Shown here: piece by piece, positions 37,062-46,960 of the stretch
Layout of the letters: each line of letters opens with the position of its first letter
How positions within the stretch are numbered: the first letter of the stretch is position 1
Origin: Polaromonas sp.
GTDB lineage: Bacteria > Pseudomonadota > Gammaproteobacteria > Burkholderiales > Burkholderiaceae
Direction: 5' to 3'
Assembly: GCA_013823505.1 (NCBI GenBank)
Contig: PNMH01000023.1
Span: 1-48,250, forward strand
DNA: 48,250 nt
Program-made: the position numbers and the translations under genes
Notes under the pieces: generated by a model
What the model was told of the DNA's origin: nothing
What the model saw: the letters and a program-made list of their open reading frames with translations, nothing else
Databases searched by the model: none

Positions 37062-37409
37062 ATGTCGATGTTCAACCAGCTCCCCGGTTTCGAGCGCACG
37101 CCCGCCGGGCTGGAGCGGGTCATCCTGCGACGCATGCCCAGGGCCATTCTGCTGAGCGCCCTGGTGCCGGCCCTGGCAGCGCTGTTGGCCCGCTGGTTTG
37201 ACTGGAGCGGAAGCGAAGCCGCGGTGGCCGCCAGCATCCAGCTGGTGGACTTCGTGGCCATCGGCTCGGTGCTGCTGCTCTGGACCCTGCTGCTCACCCT
37301 GGCCATCGGCGCCTTCATCGTGATGGTGATGAAGGGCCCGGCTTACGTGGCCGATGCGTATCCGCTGGTGGAGTCCGACCGGCCGCTGGACGGCCCGCGC
37401 CGCCCTTGA
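37062..37409 (+). CDS. Small inner-membrane protein
   Basis: 115 residues with two transmembrane helices (about 28-45 and 62-90), loop WFDWSGSEAAVAASIQL between, and a hydrophilic tail. No family recognised. ATG at 37062 or 37068; no strong ribosome binding site. Divergent from the lipocalin. Confidence 0.7.
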   Translation: MSMFNQLPGFERTPAGLERVILRRMPRAILLSALVPALAALLARWFDWSGSEAAVAASIQLVDFVAIGSVLLLWTLLLTLAIGAFIVMVMKGPAYVADAYPLVESDRPLDGPRRP

Positions 37410-37507
37410 AGGCCTGGTGCGCGCAGGCGCGTGAGACAATCCCCACCTCTTGCCGGCTGGTCTTTTGACCGTTTCGGCCACTCCCCCACAGCCTCTGGAC
37501 ACACACC

Positions 37508-37909
37508 ATGAACCGCTGCCCCACCTCTGTCAGCACCAGCCTGCTCGCTGCACTGCTGATTGCCTTACCCTTCACAGCCCAGGCCCAGTCGGGCACACGC
37601 GACTTCCCCGCCAAGGCCCTGCGCGGCACCCTGGTGGTGGTGCAGCCGCCGAACGTGACCATGGACGACCGTGCTGTCCGGCTCTCACCCGGCGCGCGCA
37701 TCTACAACACCAACAATTCATTGGTGATGTCGTCCTCGCTGCTGAACAAGGAAGTGGTGGTGAACTACACCGTGGACCTGCGCGACCAGATCCAGAACGT
37801 GTGGATCCTCACCGAGGCCGAGGCCAAGGAAAAGCGCGCCGGCTTCGGCGTGCAGCGCAACTACGTCTTCGAGTCGATGCAGACCCAGCCGGCCGCCAAG
37901 TCCAACTGA
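37508..37909 (+). CDS. Secreted protein of unknown function upstream of miaB
   Basis: 133 residues with signal peptide cleaved after QAQ near 27, then a beta-rich periplasmic domain ([30 protein letters not shown]). Conserved beside miaB in Burkholderiales as far as I recall. The mature protein could be an envelope-stress or assembly factor; nothing specific is seen. Confidence 0.85.
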   Translation: MNRCPTSVSTSLLAALLIALPFTAQAQSGTRDFPAKALRGTLVVVQPPNVTMDDRAVRLSPGARIYNTNNSLVMSSSLLNKEVVVNYTVDLRDQIQNVWILTEAEAKEKRAGFGVQRNYVFESMQTQPAAKSN

Positions 37910-38016
37910 CGCCGCACCACCGCAGGCCGCACCGGTCTGCGATTGAACCCCGACACCCCCCATTTGCGCCCAGCGCAGGCAGCGGCTTTTCGATGCCGCT
38001 GCCACAGGAGCTTTCC

Positions 38017-39378
38017 ATGAGCAAAAAAGTTTTCATCAAGACCTTCGGCTGCCAGATGAACGAGTACGACTCGGACAAGATGGCCGACGTGATGCACGCT
38101 GCGCAAGGCTACGAGCCCACGCAGGATGTGGAAGAGGCCGACCTGATCCTGTTCAACACCTGCTCGGTGCGCGAGAAGGCGCAGGAAAAGGTGTTCAGCG
38201 ACCTCGGGCGCGTGAAGCACCTGAAGGACAAGGGCGTGCTGATCGGCGTGGGCGGCTGCGTGGCCAGCCAGGAGGGTGCCGACATCATCAAGCGCGCGCC
38301 GTATGTGGATGTGGTGTTCGGCCCGCAGACGCTGCACCGCCTGCCCGAGCTTCTGAACCAGCGCGCGCGCCTGGCCGTGCCGCAGGTGGACATCAGCTTT
38401 CCCGAGATCGAGAAGTTCGACCACCTGCCGCCGGCCAAGGTCGACGGCGGCGCGGCTTACGTGAGCATCATGGAAGGCTGCTCCAAATACTGCAGCTACT
38501 GCGTGGTGCCGTACACGCGTGGTGAAGAGGTGAGCCGGCCGTTCGACGACGTGCTGGTGGAGGTGGCGGGCCTGGCCGATCAGGGGGTGAAAGAAGTAAC
38601 GCTGCTGGGCCAGAACGTGAACGCCTACCGCGGCGCCATGGGTGACAGCGGCGAGATCGCCGACTTCGCGCTGCTGCTGGAATACGTGGCCGACATCCCC
38701 GGCATCGAGCGCCTGCGCTTCACCACCAGCCACCCCAACGAGTTCACGCCGCGCCTGATCGAGGCCTACGCCAGGATCCCCAAGCTCGTGAACCACCTGC
38801 ACCTGCCGGTGCAGCACGGCAGCGACCGCATTCTCATGGCCATGAAGCGCGGCTACACCGCCATGGAGTTCAAGAGCACCGTGCGCAAGCTGCGCGCGAT
38901 TCGCCCCGAGCTGGTCATGAGCAGCGACTTCATCGTCGGTTTCCCCGGCGAGACCGATGAAGATTTCGACAAGATGATGAAGCTCATCACCGACGTGGGC
39001 TTCGACACCAGCTTCAGCTTCATCTTCAGCCCGCGCCCGGGCACGCCCGCGGCCAACCTGGCGGACGACACGCCGTACGCCGTGAAACTCCAGCGGCTGC
39101 AGCACCTGCAGGCCACGATCGAAGAGAACGTGCGCCGCATCAGCGCCAGCCGCGAAGGCACGGTGCAGCGCATCCTGGTTGAAGGCGCGTCGCGCCGCTC
39201 CAGCACCGACGTGCCCGAGCTCATGGGCCGCACCGAGTGCAATCGCATCGTCAACTTCCCCGGCGGTCCGCTGGCCGACCGCCTGGTGGGCCAGATGGTC
39301 GACGTTCGCATCACCGAAGCCCGGCCGCACTCGTTGCGGGCGGAGGTGTTGACGCACGAGTCCGCGCTGGGCGCCTGA
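38017..39378 (+). CDS. miaB: tRNA-2-methylthio-N6-dimethylallyladenosine synthase
   Basis: 453 residues. N-terminal UPF0004 domain with cluster Cys12, the Cys of FNTCSVRE and GGCVASQ; radical-[18 protein letters not shown] near 155-169; C-terminal TRAM domain ([18 protein letters not shown]). It adds the methylthio group to i6A37 of tRNAs reading UNN codons. ATG at 38017 has CAGGAG seven bases before. Confidence 0.97.
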   Translation: MSKKVFIKTFGCQMNEYDSDKMADVMHAAQGYEPTQDVEEADLILFNTCSVREKAQEKVFSDLGRVKHLKDKGVLIGVGGCVASQEGADIIKRAPYVDVVFGPQTLHRLPELLNQRARLAVPQVDISFPEIEKFDHLPPAKVDGGAAYVSIMEGCSKYCSYCVVPYTRGEEVSRPFDDVLVEVAGLADQGVKEVTLLGQNVNAYRGAMGDSGEIADFALLLEYVADIPGIERLRFTTSHPNEFTPRLIEAYARIPKLVNHLHLPVQHGSDRILMAMKRGYTAMEFKSTVRKLRAIRPELVMSSDFIVGFPGETDEDFDKMMKLITDVGFDTSFSFIFSPRPGTPAANLADDTPYAVKLQRLQHLQATIEENVRRISASREGTVQRILVEGASRRSSTDVPELMGRTECNRIVNFPGGPLADRLVGQMVDVRITEARPHSLRAEVLTHESALGA

Positions 39379-39392
39379 GGCCACCCAAGCCC

Positions 39393-40811
39393 GTGAAGTC
39401 ACCTCGCTTCTCGTTCCCCCAGCTGTTGCTGGTGGCGTTCCTGCTGATCGGTCTGCTGCTGGGCGCGGCTGCCTTGCGCGCACTCTTTTCGCTGGAAGCC
39501 TTGATGACCCAGAGCCGCGAGAGCGCGGCACAGGCCATTGCGCTGTCGACCGCGGCCCAGTCCTTGTCGGAACGCAGCCTGACCATGGAGCGCGCGGCGC
39601 GCCAATCGCTGGTGCTGCGCGACAACCAGCTGCGCCAGCGCTTCACCGAAGCGGCCGGCAACGCGCGCGACATCCTCAAGCGGCTGGAAGACAACGAACT
39701 CCCGCCCGAGTTCTCGTTCAACTGGCTGACCACCCTGTCCGGCATCACCGCGCTGCTGGACGGCCCGCCGGAGACCGCGCTGGACCGCGAGCGCGAGGTG
39801 GCGCGGGCCTTCCGCGAGATCGACGGCCACAGCGCCTCGATCGCACAAAAAGTGCAGTCCATCATCGGCACGCGCAACGAGACCCTGCAGGCGCGCTTCG
39901 AAACCAGCCGTCAGGAGCTCACCCAGCAGGTGCTGGGCTCCATCGTGGTGGCCGCCGTGATGGCACTGGCCTTCGGCGTGTGGCTGGCCCGCCCGTTCAA
40001 ACGCATCGAGCGCGCCATCCAGGGGCTGGGTGAAAACCGGCTCGACGTGCCCATCGACATTCCAGGGCCCAGCGACGTGCGCCGCGTGAGCCAGCAGCTG
40101 GACTGGCTGCGGCTGCGCCTCACCGAGCTCGATGCCGACAAGGCGCGTTTCCTGCGCCACATCTCGCACGAACTCAAGACGCCGCTGGCCTCGCTGCACG
40201 AAGGGGTGGCGGTGCTGGGCGACGGCGTGGCTGGCGCGCTCAACCCCAACCAGGCCGAGGTGGTCAACATCCTGCAGCACAACACCCTGATGCTGCAGCA
40301 CCAGATCGAGGCCTTGCTGCGCTTCAACGCGGCGGCCTTCGAGGCGCGCCAACTCAAGCGCGAGCAAACCGATCTCATGGGCGTGCTGGAGGACCAGATC
40401 GACGCGCAGCGGCTGCACTGGCAGGCCCAGGGCCTCACCGTGCGGGCTGAAGGCACTTCGGTGGTCTTGCCGATCGACCGCGAGAAGATCGCCTCGGCCG
40501 TGGGCAACCTGCTGTCGAACGCGATCCGTTTTTCGCCGCACGGCGGTGTGATCCGCCTGGTGCTGCTGGACCTGCCGGGACGCGCCAGCCTGGACATCAT
40601 CGACCAGGGCCCCGGTGTGGCCCAGGCCGACCGCGACCGCATCTTCGAGCCCTTCTACCGCGGCGAACGTCAGCCCCAGGGTGCGGTGCGCGGCACCGGC
40701 ATCGGCCTGTCCATCGTCCACGAGTACATTGTTGCCCACGGTGGCCGCATCGAATTGCTGCCTCAGCGCCAAGGCGCCCATTTCCGTATCGAACTCCCCC
40801 ATGCGAACTAG
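39393..40811 (+). CDS. glrK: Sensor histidine kinase, GlrK/QseE-like
   Basis: 472 residues from GTG 39393. Two transmembrane helices (about 8-30 and 180-200) flank a helical periplasmic sensor. Then HAMP, HisKA with RHISHELKTPLASLHEG, N-box NLLSNAIRFSPHGG, and GTGIGLSIVHEYIVAHGG. Operon order kinase - lipoprotein - sigma-54 regulator equals glrK-qseG-glrR (qseE-qseG-qseF) of enteric bacteria, which senses envelope state. It starts 14 bases after miaB. Confidence 0.88.
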   Translation: MKSPRFSFPQLLLVAFLLIGLLLGAAALRALFSLEALMTQSRESAAQAIALSTAAQSLSERSLTMERAARQSLVLRDNQLRQRFTEAAGNARDILKRLEDNELPPEFSFNWLTTLSGITALLDGPPETALDREREVARAFREIDGHSASIAQKVQSIIGTRNETLQARFETSRQELTQQVLGSIVVAAVMALAFGVWLARPFKRIERAIQGLGENRLDVPIDIPGPSDVRRVSQQLDWLRLRLTELDADKARFLRHISHELKTPLASLHEGVAVLGDGVAGALNPNQAEVVNILQHNTLMLQHQIEALLRFNAAAFEARQLKREQTDLMGVLEDQIDAQRLHWQAQGLTVRAEGTSVVLPIDREKIASAVGNLLSNAIRFSPHGGVIRLVLLDLPGRASLDIIDQGPGVAQADRDRIFEPFYRGERQPQGAVRGTGIGLSIVHEYIVAHGGRIELLPQRQGAHFRIELPHAN

Positions 40812-41442
40812 CCTTTCCGCCGTCTCCATGGCGCTGTTGATCAGCGCCTGCGGCACCACGCCAACGCCACCGACCGAGGCGTCCGTGACCACCGTGATCA
40901 CGACACCCGCCCAGGCCCCCGCACCGCAGATCCTGGTGGTCACGCCGGTGCAGGCCCCCGCGGCCACACCGCCCGAAGCCCTCGTCAACGCGCAGGCTTC
41001 TCCCGTGCCCGACGTAGTCACAGCCCTGCTCACCTACTCCGAGCGGCTGCGCCAGCTCAACACGAACGACCTGGCCGCCGAGATCGCGGTGCAGGGCGAC
41101 CCCGGCAATGGTCCGCTGCGGCAGATGCAGTTGGCCGTGGCCCTGATGCACAGCCCGCAGGCGGTGGACACGGCACGCGCGCTGGGGCTGCTGCAGCGGG
41201 TGGTGGGCAGCACTTACGCCGAGGCCACGCCCCTCAAACCCCTGGCGCGCTTGCTGGCCCACCGGCTGATGGAACAGCGCCGGCTCGAAGACAGCCTGGA
41301 GCGCCAGGGCCAGCAGCTGCGCGAACACCAGCGCCGCATCGACCAGCTCAACGAGCGGCTGGAGGCCATGCGAGCCATCGAGCGCAGCCTGACCACCCGC
41401 CCACCCGCCGCACCCAACGGCACCCGCACCGCGCCGCCCTGA
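40801..41442 (+). CDS. QseG-like lipoprotein
   Basis: 213 residues. Lipoprotein signal MRTSLSAVSMALLISAC, a Thr/Pro/Ala linker, then a helical domain with coiled coil (LEDSLERQGQQLREHQRRIDQLNERLEAM). In enteric bacteria QseG interacts with the kinase sensor domain in the periplasm. Similarity is by size, position and helical build. ATG overlaps the kinase gene by 11 bases. Confidence 0.78.
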   Translation: MRTSLSAVSMALLISACGTTPTPPTEASVTTVITTPAQAPAPQILVVTPVQAPAATPPEALVNAQASPVPDVVTALLTYSERLRQLNTNDLAAEIAVQGDPGNGPLRQMQLAVALMHSPQAVDTARALGLLQRVVGSTYAEATPLKPLARLLAHRLMEQRRLEDSLERQGQQLREHQRRIDQLNERLEAMRAIERSLTTRPPAAPNGTRTAPP

Positions 41443-41455
41443 GCGCCACGCACCC

Positions 41456-42862
<1,407 letters not shown>

Positions 42863-42913
42863 CAGCCCCATCTCGTTGATTTCATTGGGTTTTTTCACGG
42901 GGTCGACGCCAGC

Positions 42914-42931
42914 TGTCGCTGTTTGGCGACA
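42914..42931. promoter_or_regulatory. Candidate GlrR binding site (TGTC-N10-GACA)
   Basis: TGTCGCTGTTTGGCGACA is a perfect match to the TGTC-N10-GACA box known for enteric GlrR, about 95 bases upstream of the -24 element. Only one copy is seen; enteric promoters carry two or three. Confidence 0.7.
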
Positions 42932-42993
42932 AAAACAGGGGTTATGGGCCCTCCCAGACCCGTCTTGCCAGCCGGCAAAAGAGGTTTGCATTC

Positions 42994-43006
42994 CAAGTTG
43001 TTGATT
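42994..43006 (-). promoter_or_regulatory. Candidate IHF site
   Basis: On the reverse strand AATCAACAACTTG fits WATCAA-N4-TTR without mismatch. It lies between the activator box and the sigma-54 promoter, the classic place for DNA bending. Confidence 0.6.
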
Positions 43007-43025
43007 CAGCTGGGGTTTTTCAACC

Positions 43026-43040
43026 TGGCACGGGGTTTGC
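43026..43040 (+). promoter_or_regulatory. Sigma-54 promoter of opgGH
   Basis: TGGCACGGGGTTTGC has GG and GC elements at the required spacing. Transcription would start at about 43052, one base before the ATG of opgG, implying a leaderless or nearly leaderless mRNA. Confidence 0.8.
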
Positions 43041-43052
43041 CCTCTACAAGGC

Positions 43053-44624
43053 ATGTCCCTCACGATCCGCCCCTTTTCAGCCTCCCGGCGCAGCCCTGCC
43101 GCCGTGCTGCTGGGCGCCCTGTTTGCCTTGCTTTGCGGGGCGTCAGCCCAGGCCGAGCGCTTTGACTGGGACAGCCTGACCCAACTGGCCCAGACCCGCG
43201 CCGCCGACCCGCTGCGCGCAAACAGCGACAAGCTGCCTGCCGAGCTGGCCAGCATCACCTACGACCAGCTGCGCGACATCCGCTTCAAGACCGACCAATC
43301 GCTCTGGCGCCCGGAAGCCCTGCCGTTTGAAGCGCAGTTTTTCCATCTCGGCCTGTACCAGCTCGATCCGGTTCGCATTCACGAATTGATGCCCGATGGT
43401 CGGGTGAACCACCTGCCCTACCGGGGCGCGGACTTCGACTACGGCAAGAACACTTTCGACGCGAGCGCCTGGGGCGACCTGGGCCACGCTGGCTTCCGCC
43501 TGCACTACCCGCTCAACGGCCCGGCCTACAAGGACGAACTGGTGGTGTTCCAGGGGGCCAGCTATTTCCGTGCCCTGGGCGCCGGCCAGCAGTACGGCCT
43601 GTCGGCGCGCGGCCTGGCGATCGACACCGTGGGCGGCAGCGGCGAGGAGTTCCCGCGCTTCTCCGAGTTCTGGTTGCAGCGCCCGGCCGCCGGCGCCACC
43701 GACGTCACCGTGTTCGCCCTGCTCGAATCGAAACGCGCCACCGGGGCCTATCGATTCGTGATCCGTCCCGGCCAGCAGACCACCACCACCGTCACCGCCC
43801 GCGTCTTTCTGCGTCCCGGCGCCGGCCCGGTCAACACGCTGGGCATCGCACCGCTCACCAGCATGTTCCTCACCGGCGAGAACCAGCCCTCGGCCAGCGA
43901 CTTCCGCCCCGAGGTGCACGACTCCGACGGTCTGATGATGGTCACGGGCGAGGGCGAGTGGCTGTGGCGCCCGCTGCAGCGGCCCAAGGCCGTGACGGTC
44001 AGCTCGTTCACCATGCAGAACCCGCGCGGTTTCGGCCTGATGCAGCGCGACCGCAGCTTTGCCAGCTATGAAGACGTCGAGGCCCGCTACGAGCGTCGCC
44101 CCAGCGCCTGGATCAAGCCGCTGGGCGACTGGGGCCCGGGCCGTGTGGAGCTGGTGCAGTTGCCCGCGCCCGACGAGACGCACGACAACATCGTGGCCTA
44201 CTGGGTGCCCGCTGCCCTGCCTGCGCCGGGCCAGCCACTCGAAGTGGCCTACGAACTGGCGTGGCAAGGCGATGCGCAACAGCGCCCGCCGTCGAGCTGG
44301 GTGACCCAGAGCCGCCGTGGCTATGGCTACACCAAGCTCAGCGCCGAAGAGCAGGGTCGCCAACCGCAGTACGTCATCGACTTCACCGGCCCCGCGCTGG
44401 ACGCCTTGCCGGCCGACGCCACGGTCAAGGCGGTGGTGAGCGCCAACGCCAACGGCCGCGTGCTCCAGACCCTGGCTTACCCCAATCCCGCCACGCGCAC
44501 CTGGCGCGTGACCGTGCGCGTTGAGCGCATCGATGCCACGCAGCCGGTGGAGCTGCGCGCCTTTCTCCAGCACAACAACGACACCGTGAGTGAAACATGG
44601 ACACATCTGCTGTTACCCGAATGA
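43053..44624 (+). CDS. opgG: Periplasmic glucan biosynthesis protein OpgG (MdoG)
   Basis: 523 residues with signal peptide (cleavage after ASAQA near 34) and the family core FDWDSLTQLAQTRA, TYDQLRDIRFKTDQSLW, QGASYFRALGAGQQYGLSARG and GEWLWRPLQRPKAV. OpgG shapes the branched osmoregulated periplasmic glucan together with OpgH. Start ATG gives a good signal peptide; only AAGG two bases before it acts as ribosome site, in line with a leaderless start. Confidence 0.95.
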   Translation: MSLTIRPFSASRRSPAAVLLGALFALLCGASAQAERFDWDSLTQLAQTRAADPLRANSDKLPAELASITYDQLRDIRFKTDQSLWRPEALPFEAQFFHLGLYQLDPVRIHELMPDGRVNHLPYRGADFDYGKNTFDASAWGDLGHAGFRLHYPLNGPAYKDELVVFQGASYFRALGAGQQYGLSARGLAIDTVGGSGEEFPRFSEFWLQRPAAGATDVTVFALLESKRATGAYRFVIRPGQQTTTTVTARVFLRPGAGPVNTLGIAPLTSMFLTGENQPSASDFRPEVHDSDGLMMVTGEGEWLWRPLQRPKAVTVSSFTMQNPRGFGLMQRDRSFASYEDVEARYERRPSAWIKPLGDWGPGRVELVQLPAPDETHDNIVAYWVPAALPAPGQPLEVAYELAWQGDAQQRPPSSWVTQSRRGYGYTKLSAEEQGRQPQYVIDFTGPALDALPADATVKAVVSANANGRVLQTLAYPNPATRTWRVTVRVERIDATQPVELRAFLQHNNDTVSETWTHLLLPE

Positions 44625-46603
44625 GCACTTCCACGAACTCCACCCCGACCCTGCGCAGCACGCTGCGCGAGGAGCGCCATCCCAACGCCGTGACCGCGCC
44701 GCCGATCAACCGCGGCTCCATGGTGCCGCGTCCCTGGCGTGGTTTCTGGAACAGCATCGGCACCGCGCTCCTCAGCGTGGCCGGCCGTGCGCTGCCGCCC
44801 TACGACGCCACCGTATCCAGCAGCCCACGTCCTGCGCCCGAAGCCTGGGAAAGCGCGGCCAACCGCCGCCGTGCGGTGTTCGTGTTGCTCACGGTGCTGA
44901 CCACCGGCCTGGCCGCCAGCCTGTTTGCCAGCGCCCAACCCGAGCACCACAACGTGTGGCTGCAATACGGCCAGCTCGCGCTGTTCGTGGTGCTGTCGGC
45001 CTGGGTCGTGACCGGTTTCGTGACCGCTTTGATGGGCTTCTGGGTCTCGCTGCGCGGTGATGCGCACACGCTGTCGGCCGCTGCGGTGCGCCACCACCCC
45101 ATGAACCCCGATGCGCGCACGGCGATCATCATGCCGATCTGCAACGAAGACGTGGCCACCGTGTTCGCCGGCCTGCGCGCCACCTGCGAGTCGCTCGCCG
45201 CCACCGGCCACGCGCGCCAGTTCGACGTGTTCGTGCTCTCCGACAGCTACGACCCGGCGATCGCCGCGGCCGAGAAATCCGCCTGGGAAAACCTGCGCGC
45301 CGCGCTGGCCGCCCAGCCCGAACTGCCGCAGATCGAGGTGTACTACCGCCTGCGCACCCGACGCACCCACCGCAAGGCCGGCAACGTGGCCGACTTCTGC
45401 CGCCGCTGGGGCAAGGACTACCGCTACATGGTCGTTCTCGATGCCGACAGCGTCATGAGCGGCAGCTGCATCGTCTCCATGGTCAAGCTGATGGAAGCCA
45501 ACCCCAAGGCAGGCATCGTGCAGACCGCCACGCAGGCCATTGGCCACGCCACGCTGCACGCGCGTGCGCAGCAATTTGGCTCGCGCGTGACTGGCCGCCT
45601 GTTCACCCTGGGCATGCAGTTCTGGCAGCTCGGCGAGAGCCACTACTGGGGCCACAACGCCATCATCCGCGTCCAGCCCTTCATGGAACATTGCGCGCTG
45701 GCCCCCATCAAGGGCACGGGCGGCATGTCCGGCGGCATCATGTCGCACGACTTCGTGGAAGCCGCGCTGATGCGCCGTGCCGGTTACCAGGTGTGGCTGG
45801 TCTCCGACCTCACCGGCAGCTACGAGCAGCAGCCACCTGATTTGCTGAGCGAACTGCAGCGCGACCGCCGCTGGTGCCAGGGCAACCTGCAGAACTCGCG
45901 ACTGATGGCCGAACCCGGCATCCACCGCGTGCACCGCACCATGTTCGCCATCGGCGCCATGTCCTACATTTCCGCACCGCTGTGGCTGGCCTTCCTGACC
46001 ATCGGCACCGCGCTGTGGGTCGCCGATTCCAGCGCCTTCTCGATCTGGCACGCCGTGCCGGAAGAGCTGCGTGGCCTGTGGGCCTGGACCTTGTCGATGC
46101 TGTTCCTGCCGCGCATCCTCGGCCTGGCCGCTGTGTTCATGAAGGGTGAGCAGAAATCCTTTGGTGGCGCACGTGGTCTGCTGGGCAGCGCAGCGGTGGA
46201 AACCGTGATGGCGCTGCTGCAAGCCCCCATCCGCATGCTGGCACATTCGCTGTTCGTGCTGGTGGCCATCACCGGTCTGAAGCTGGAGTGGAAGTCGCCT
46301 CCGCGCGAAGCGGCCGGCGTGACCTGGCGCGACGCCGCTGCCCGTCTGGCACCGATGAGCTTCGTCATCGGTCTCCTGGGTGTGGTGGTCGCCGCGATCA
46401 ACGCCGAAGCGCTGATCTGGCTGGCACCGGTGGCGTTGCCGCTGCTGTTGTCGGTGCCGCTGACGGTGGCCACCAGCCACGTCGACCTGGGCGCCTGGAT
46501 GCGTTCACGCGGTGTGTTGCTGATCCCCGAAGAGTCCTGGTCGCCTGCGGTGCTGCGCCGCGCCTGGCGCCATGCGAGTCGTCTGGCTCTGAAGGCAGCC
46601 TGA
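44597..46603 (+). CDS. opgH: Glucan glucosyltransferase OpgH (MdoH)
   Basis: 668 residues. Multi-spanning inner-membrane family-2 glucosyltransferase that makes the linear glucan backbone from UDP-glucose. LDADSVMSG (second Asp motif), GGMSGGIMSHDFVEAALMRRAGY, and DRRWCQGN for QxxRW; about eight membrane helices. It overlaps opgG by 28 bases if started at 44597; the ATG at 44621 gives an ATGA overlap and is the alternative. Confidence 0.95.
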   Translation: MDTSAVTRMSTSTNSTPTLRSTLREERHPNAVTAPPINRGSMVPRPWRGFWNSIGTALLSVAGRALPPYDATVSSSPRPAPEAWESAANRRRAVFVLLTVLTTGLAASLFASAQPEHHNVWLQYGQLALFVVLSAWVVTGFVTALMGFWVSLRGDAHTLSAAAVRHHPMNPDARTAIIMPICNEDVATVFAGLRATCESLAATGHARQFDVFVLSDSYDPAIAAAEKSAWENLRAALAAQPELPQIEVYYRLRTRRTHRKAGNVADFCRRWGKDYRYMVVLDADSVMSGSCIVSMVKLMEANPKAGIVQTATQAIGHATLHARAQQFGSRVTGRLFTLGMQFWQLGESHYWGHNAIIRVQPFMEHCALAPIKGTGGMSGGIMSHDFVEAALMRRAGYQVWLVSDLTGSYEQQPPDLLSELQRDRRWCQGNLQNSRLMAEPGIHRVHRTMFAIGAMSYISAPLWLAFLTIGTALWVADSSAFSIWHAVPEELRGLWAWTLSMLFLPRILGLAAVFMKGEQKSFGGARGLLGSAAVETVMALLQAPIRMLAHSLFVLVAITGLKLEWKSPPREAAGVTWRDAAARLAPMSFVIGLLGVVVAAINAEALIWLAPVALPLLLSVPLTVATSHVDLGAWMRSRGVLLIPEESWSPAVLRRAWRHASRLALKAA

Positions 46604-46624
46604 GTCTCTTTTGATCAGCGAAAT

Positions 46625-46661
46625 GGCCCGACGGTTTGCACCTGTCGGGCCTTTCTTGTTT
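46625..46661 (+). terminator. Rho-independent terminator of opgGH
   Basis: GGCCCGAC-11 bases-GTCGGGCC followed by TTTCTTGTTT, 21 bases after the opgH stop. Confidence 0.88.
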
Positions 46662-46690
46662 CTATTTGCGGAGCTATCTCCGGATGGTCC

Positions 46691-46796
46691 GGTCATCGGC
46701 GACCACGGGGCACGGCTCCGCGAATGTCCTCCGAGTCGGCTTCGCCGCCTCTCCCCCTTTATTTCGCTGCGCCGTGCCCCATGGCCGCCGATGACC
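46691..46796. repeat. Large inverted repeat I between opgH and ffh
   Basis: Arms 46691-46716 and 46771-46796 (26 bp, 24 identical), beginning GGTCATCGGC and ending GCCGATGACC. The 54-base loop has further pairings (GCGAA with TTCGC; GTCGGC-TTC-GCCGCC). A transcript would fold to one long stem. No gene lies inside. Confidence 0.85.
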
Positions 46797-46835
46797 TCGT
46801 TGGCGTTCGGTCTGCTGGAAATCAACACCACTTCA

Positions 46836-46933
46836 GCTCGTGGGTGAGTGGCGTTCTGCGCAGCGGCATACAGGAGGAGGGGCCGCAGGCCCCGGGGGAC
46901 AGCCGCGGAGCAGAGCGCCGCTCACCCACGAGC
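46836..46933. repeat. Large inverted repeat II between opgH and ffh
   Basis: Arms 46836-46859 and 46910-46933 (24 bp, 22 identical), beginning GCTCGTGGGTGAG and ending CTCACCCACGAGC, with a 50-base G/C-rich loop. It starts 39 bases after repeat I and ends 27 bases before the ffh stop. Different in sequence from repeat I. Confidence 0.85.
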
Positions 46934-46960
46934 CCGCGAGGTGCAGGCAAGAAAACCGGT

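Noticed and set aside
37861..39531. 556-codon reverse frame opposite miaB
   Set aside because: His/Ala/Arg/Gly-rich translation typical of an antisense shadow of a high-GC gene; miaB is intact on the other strand.
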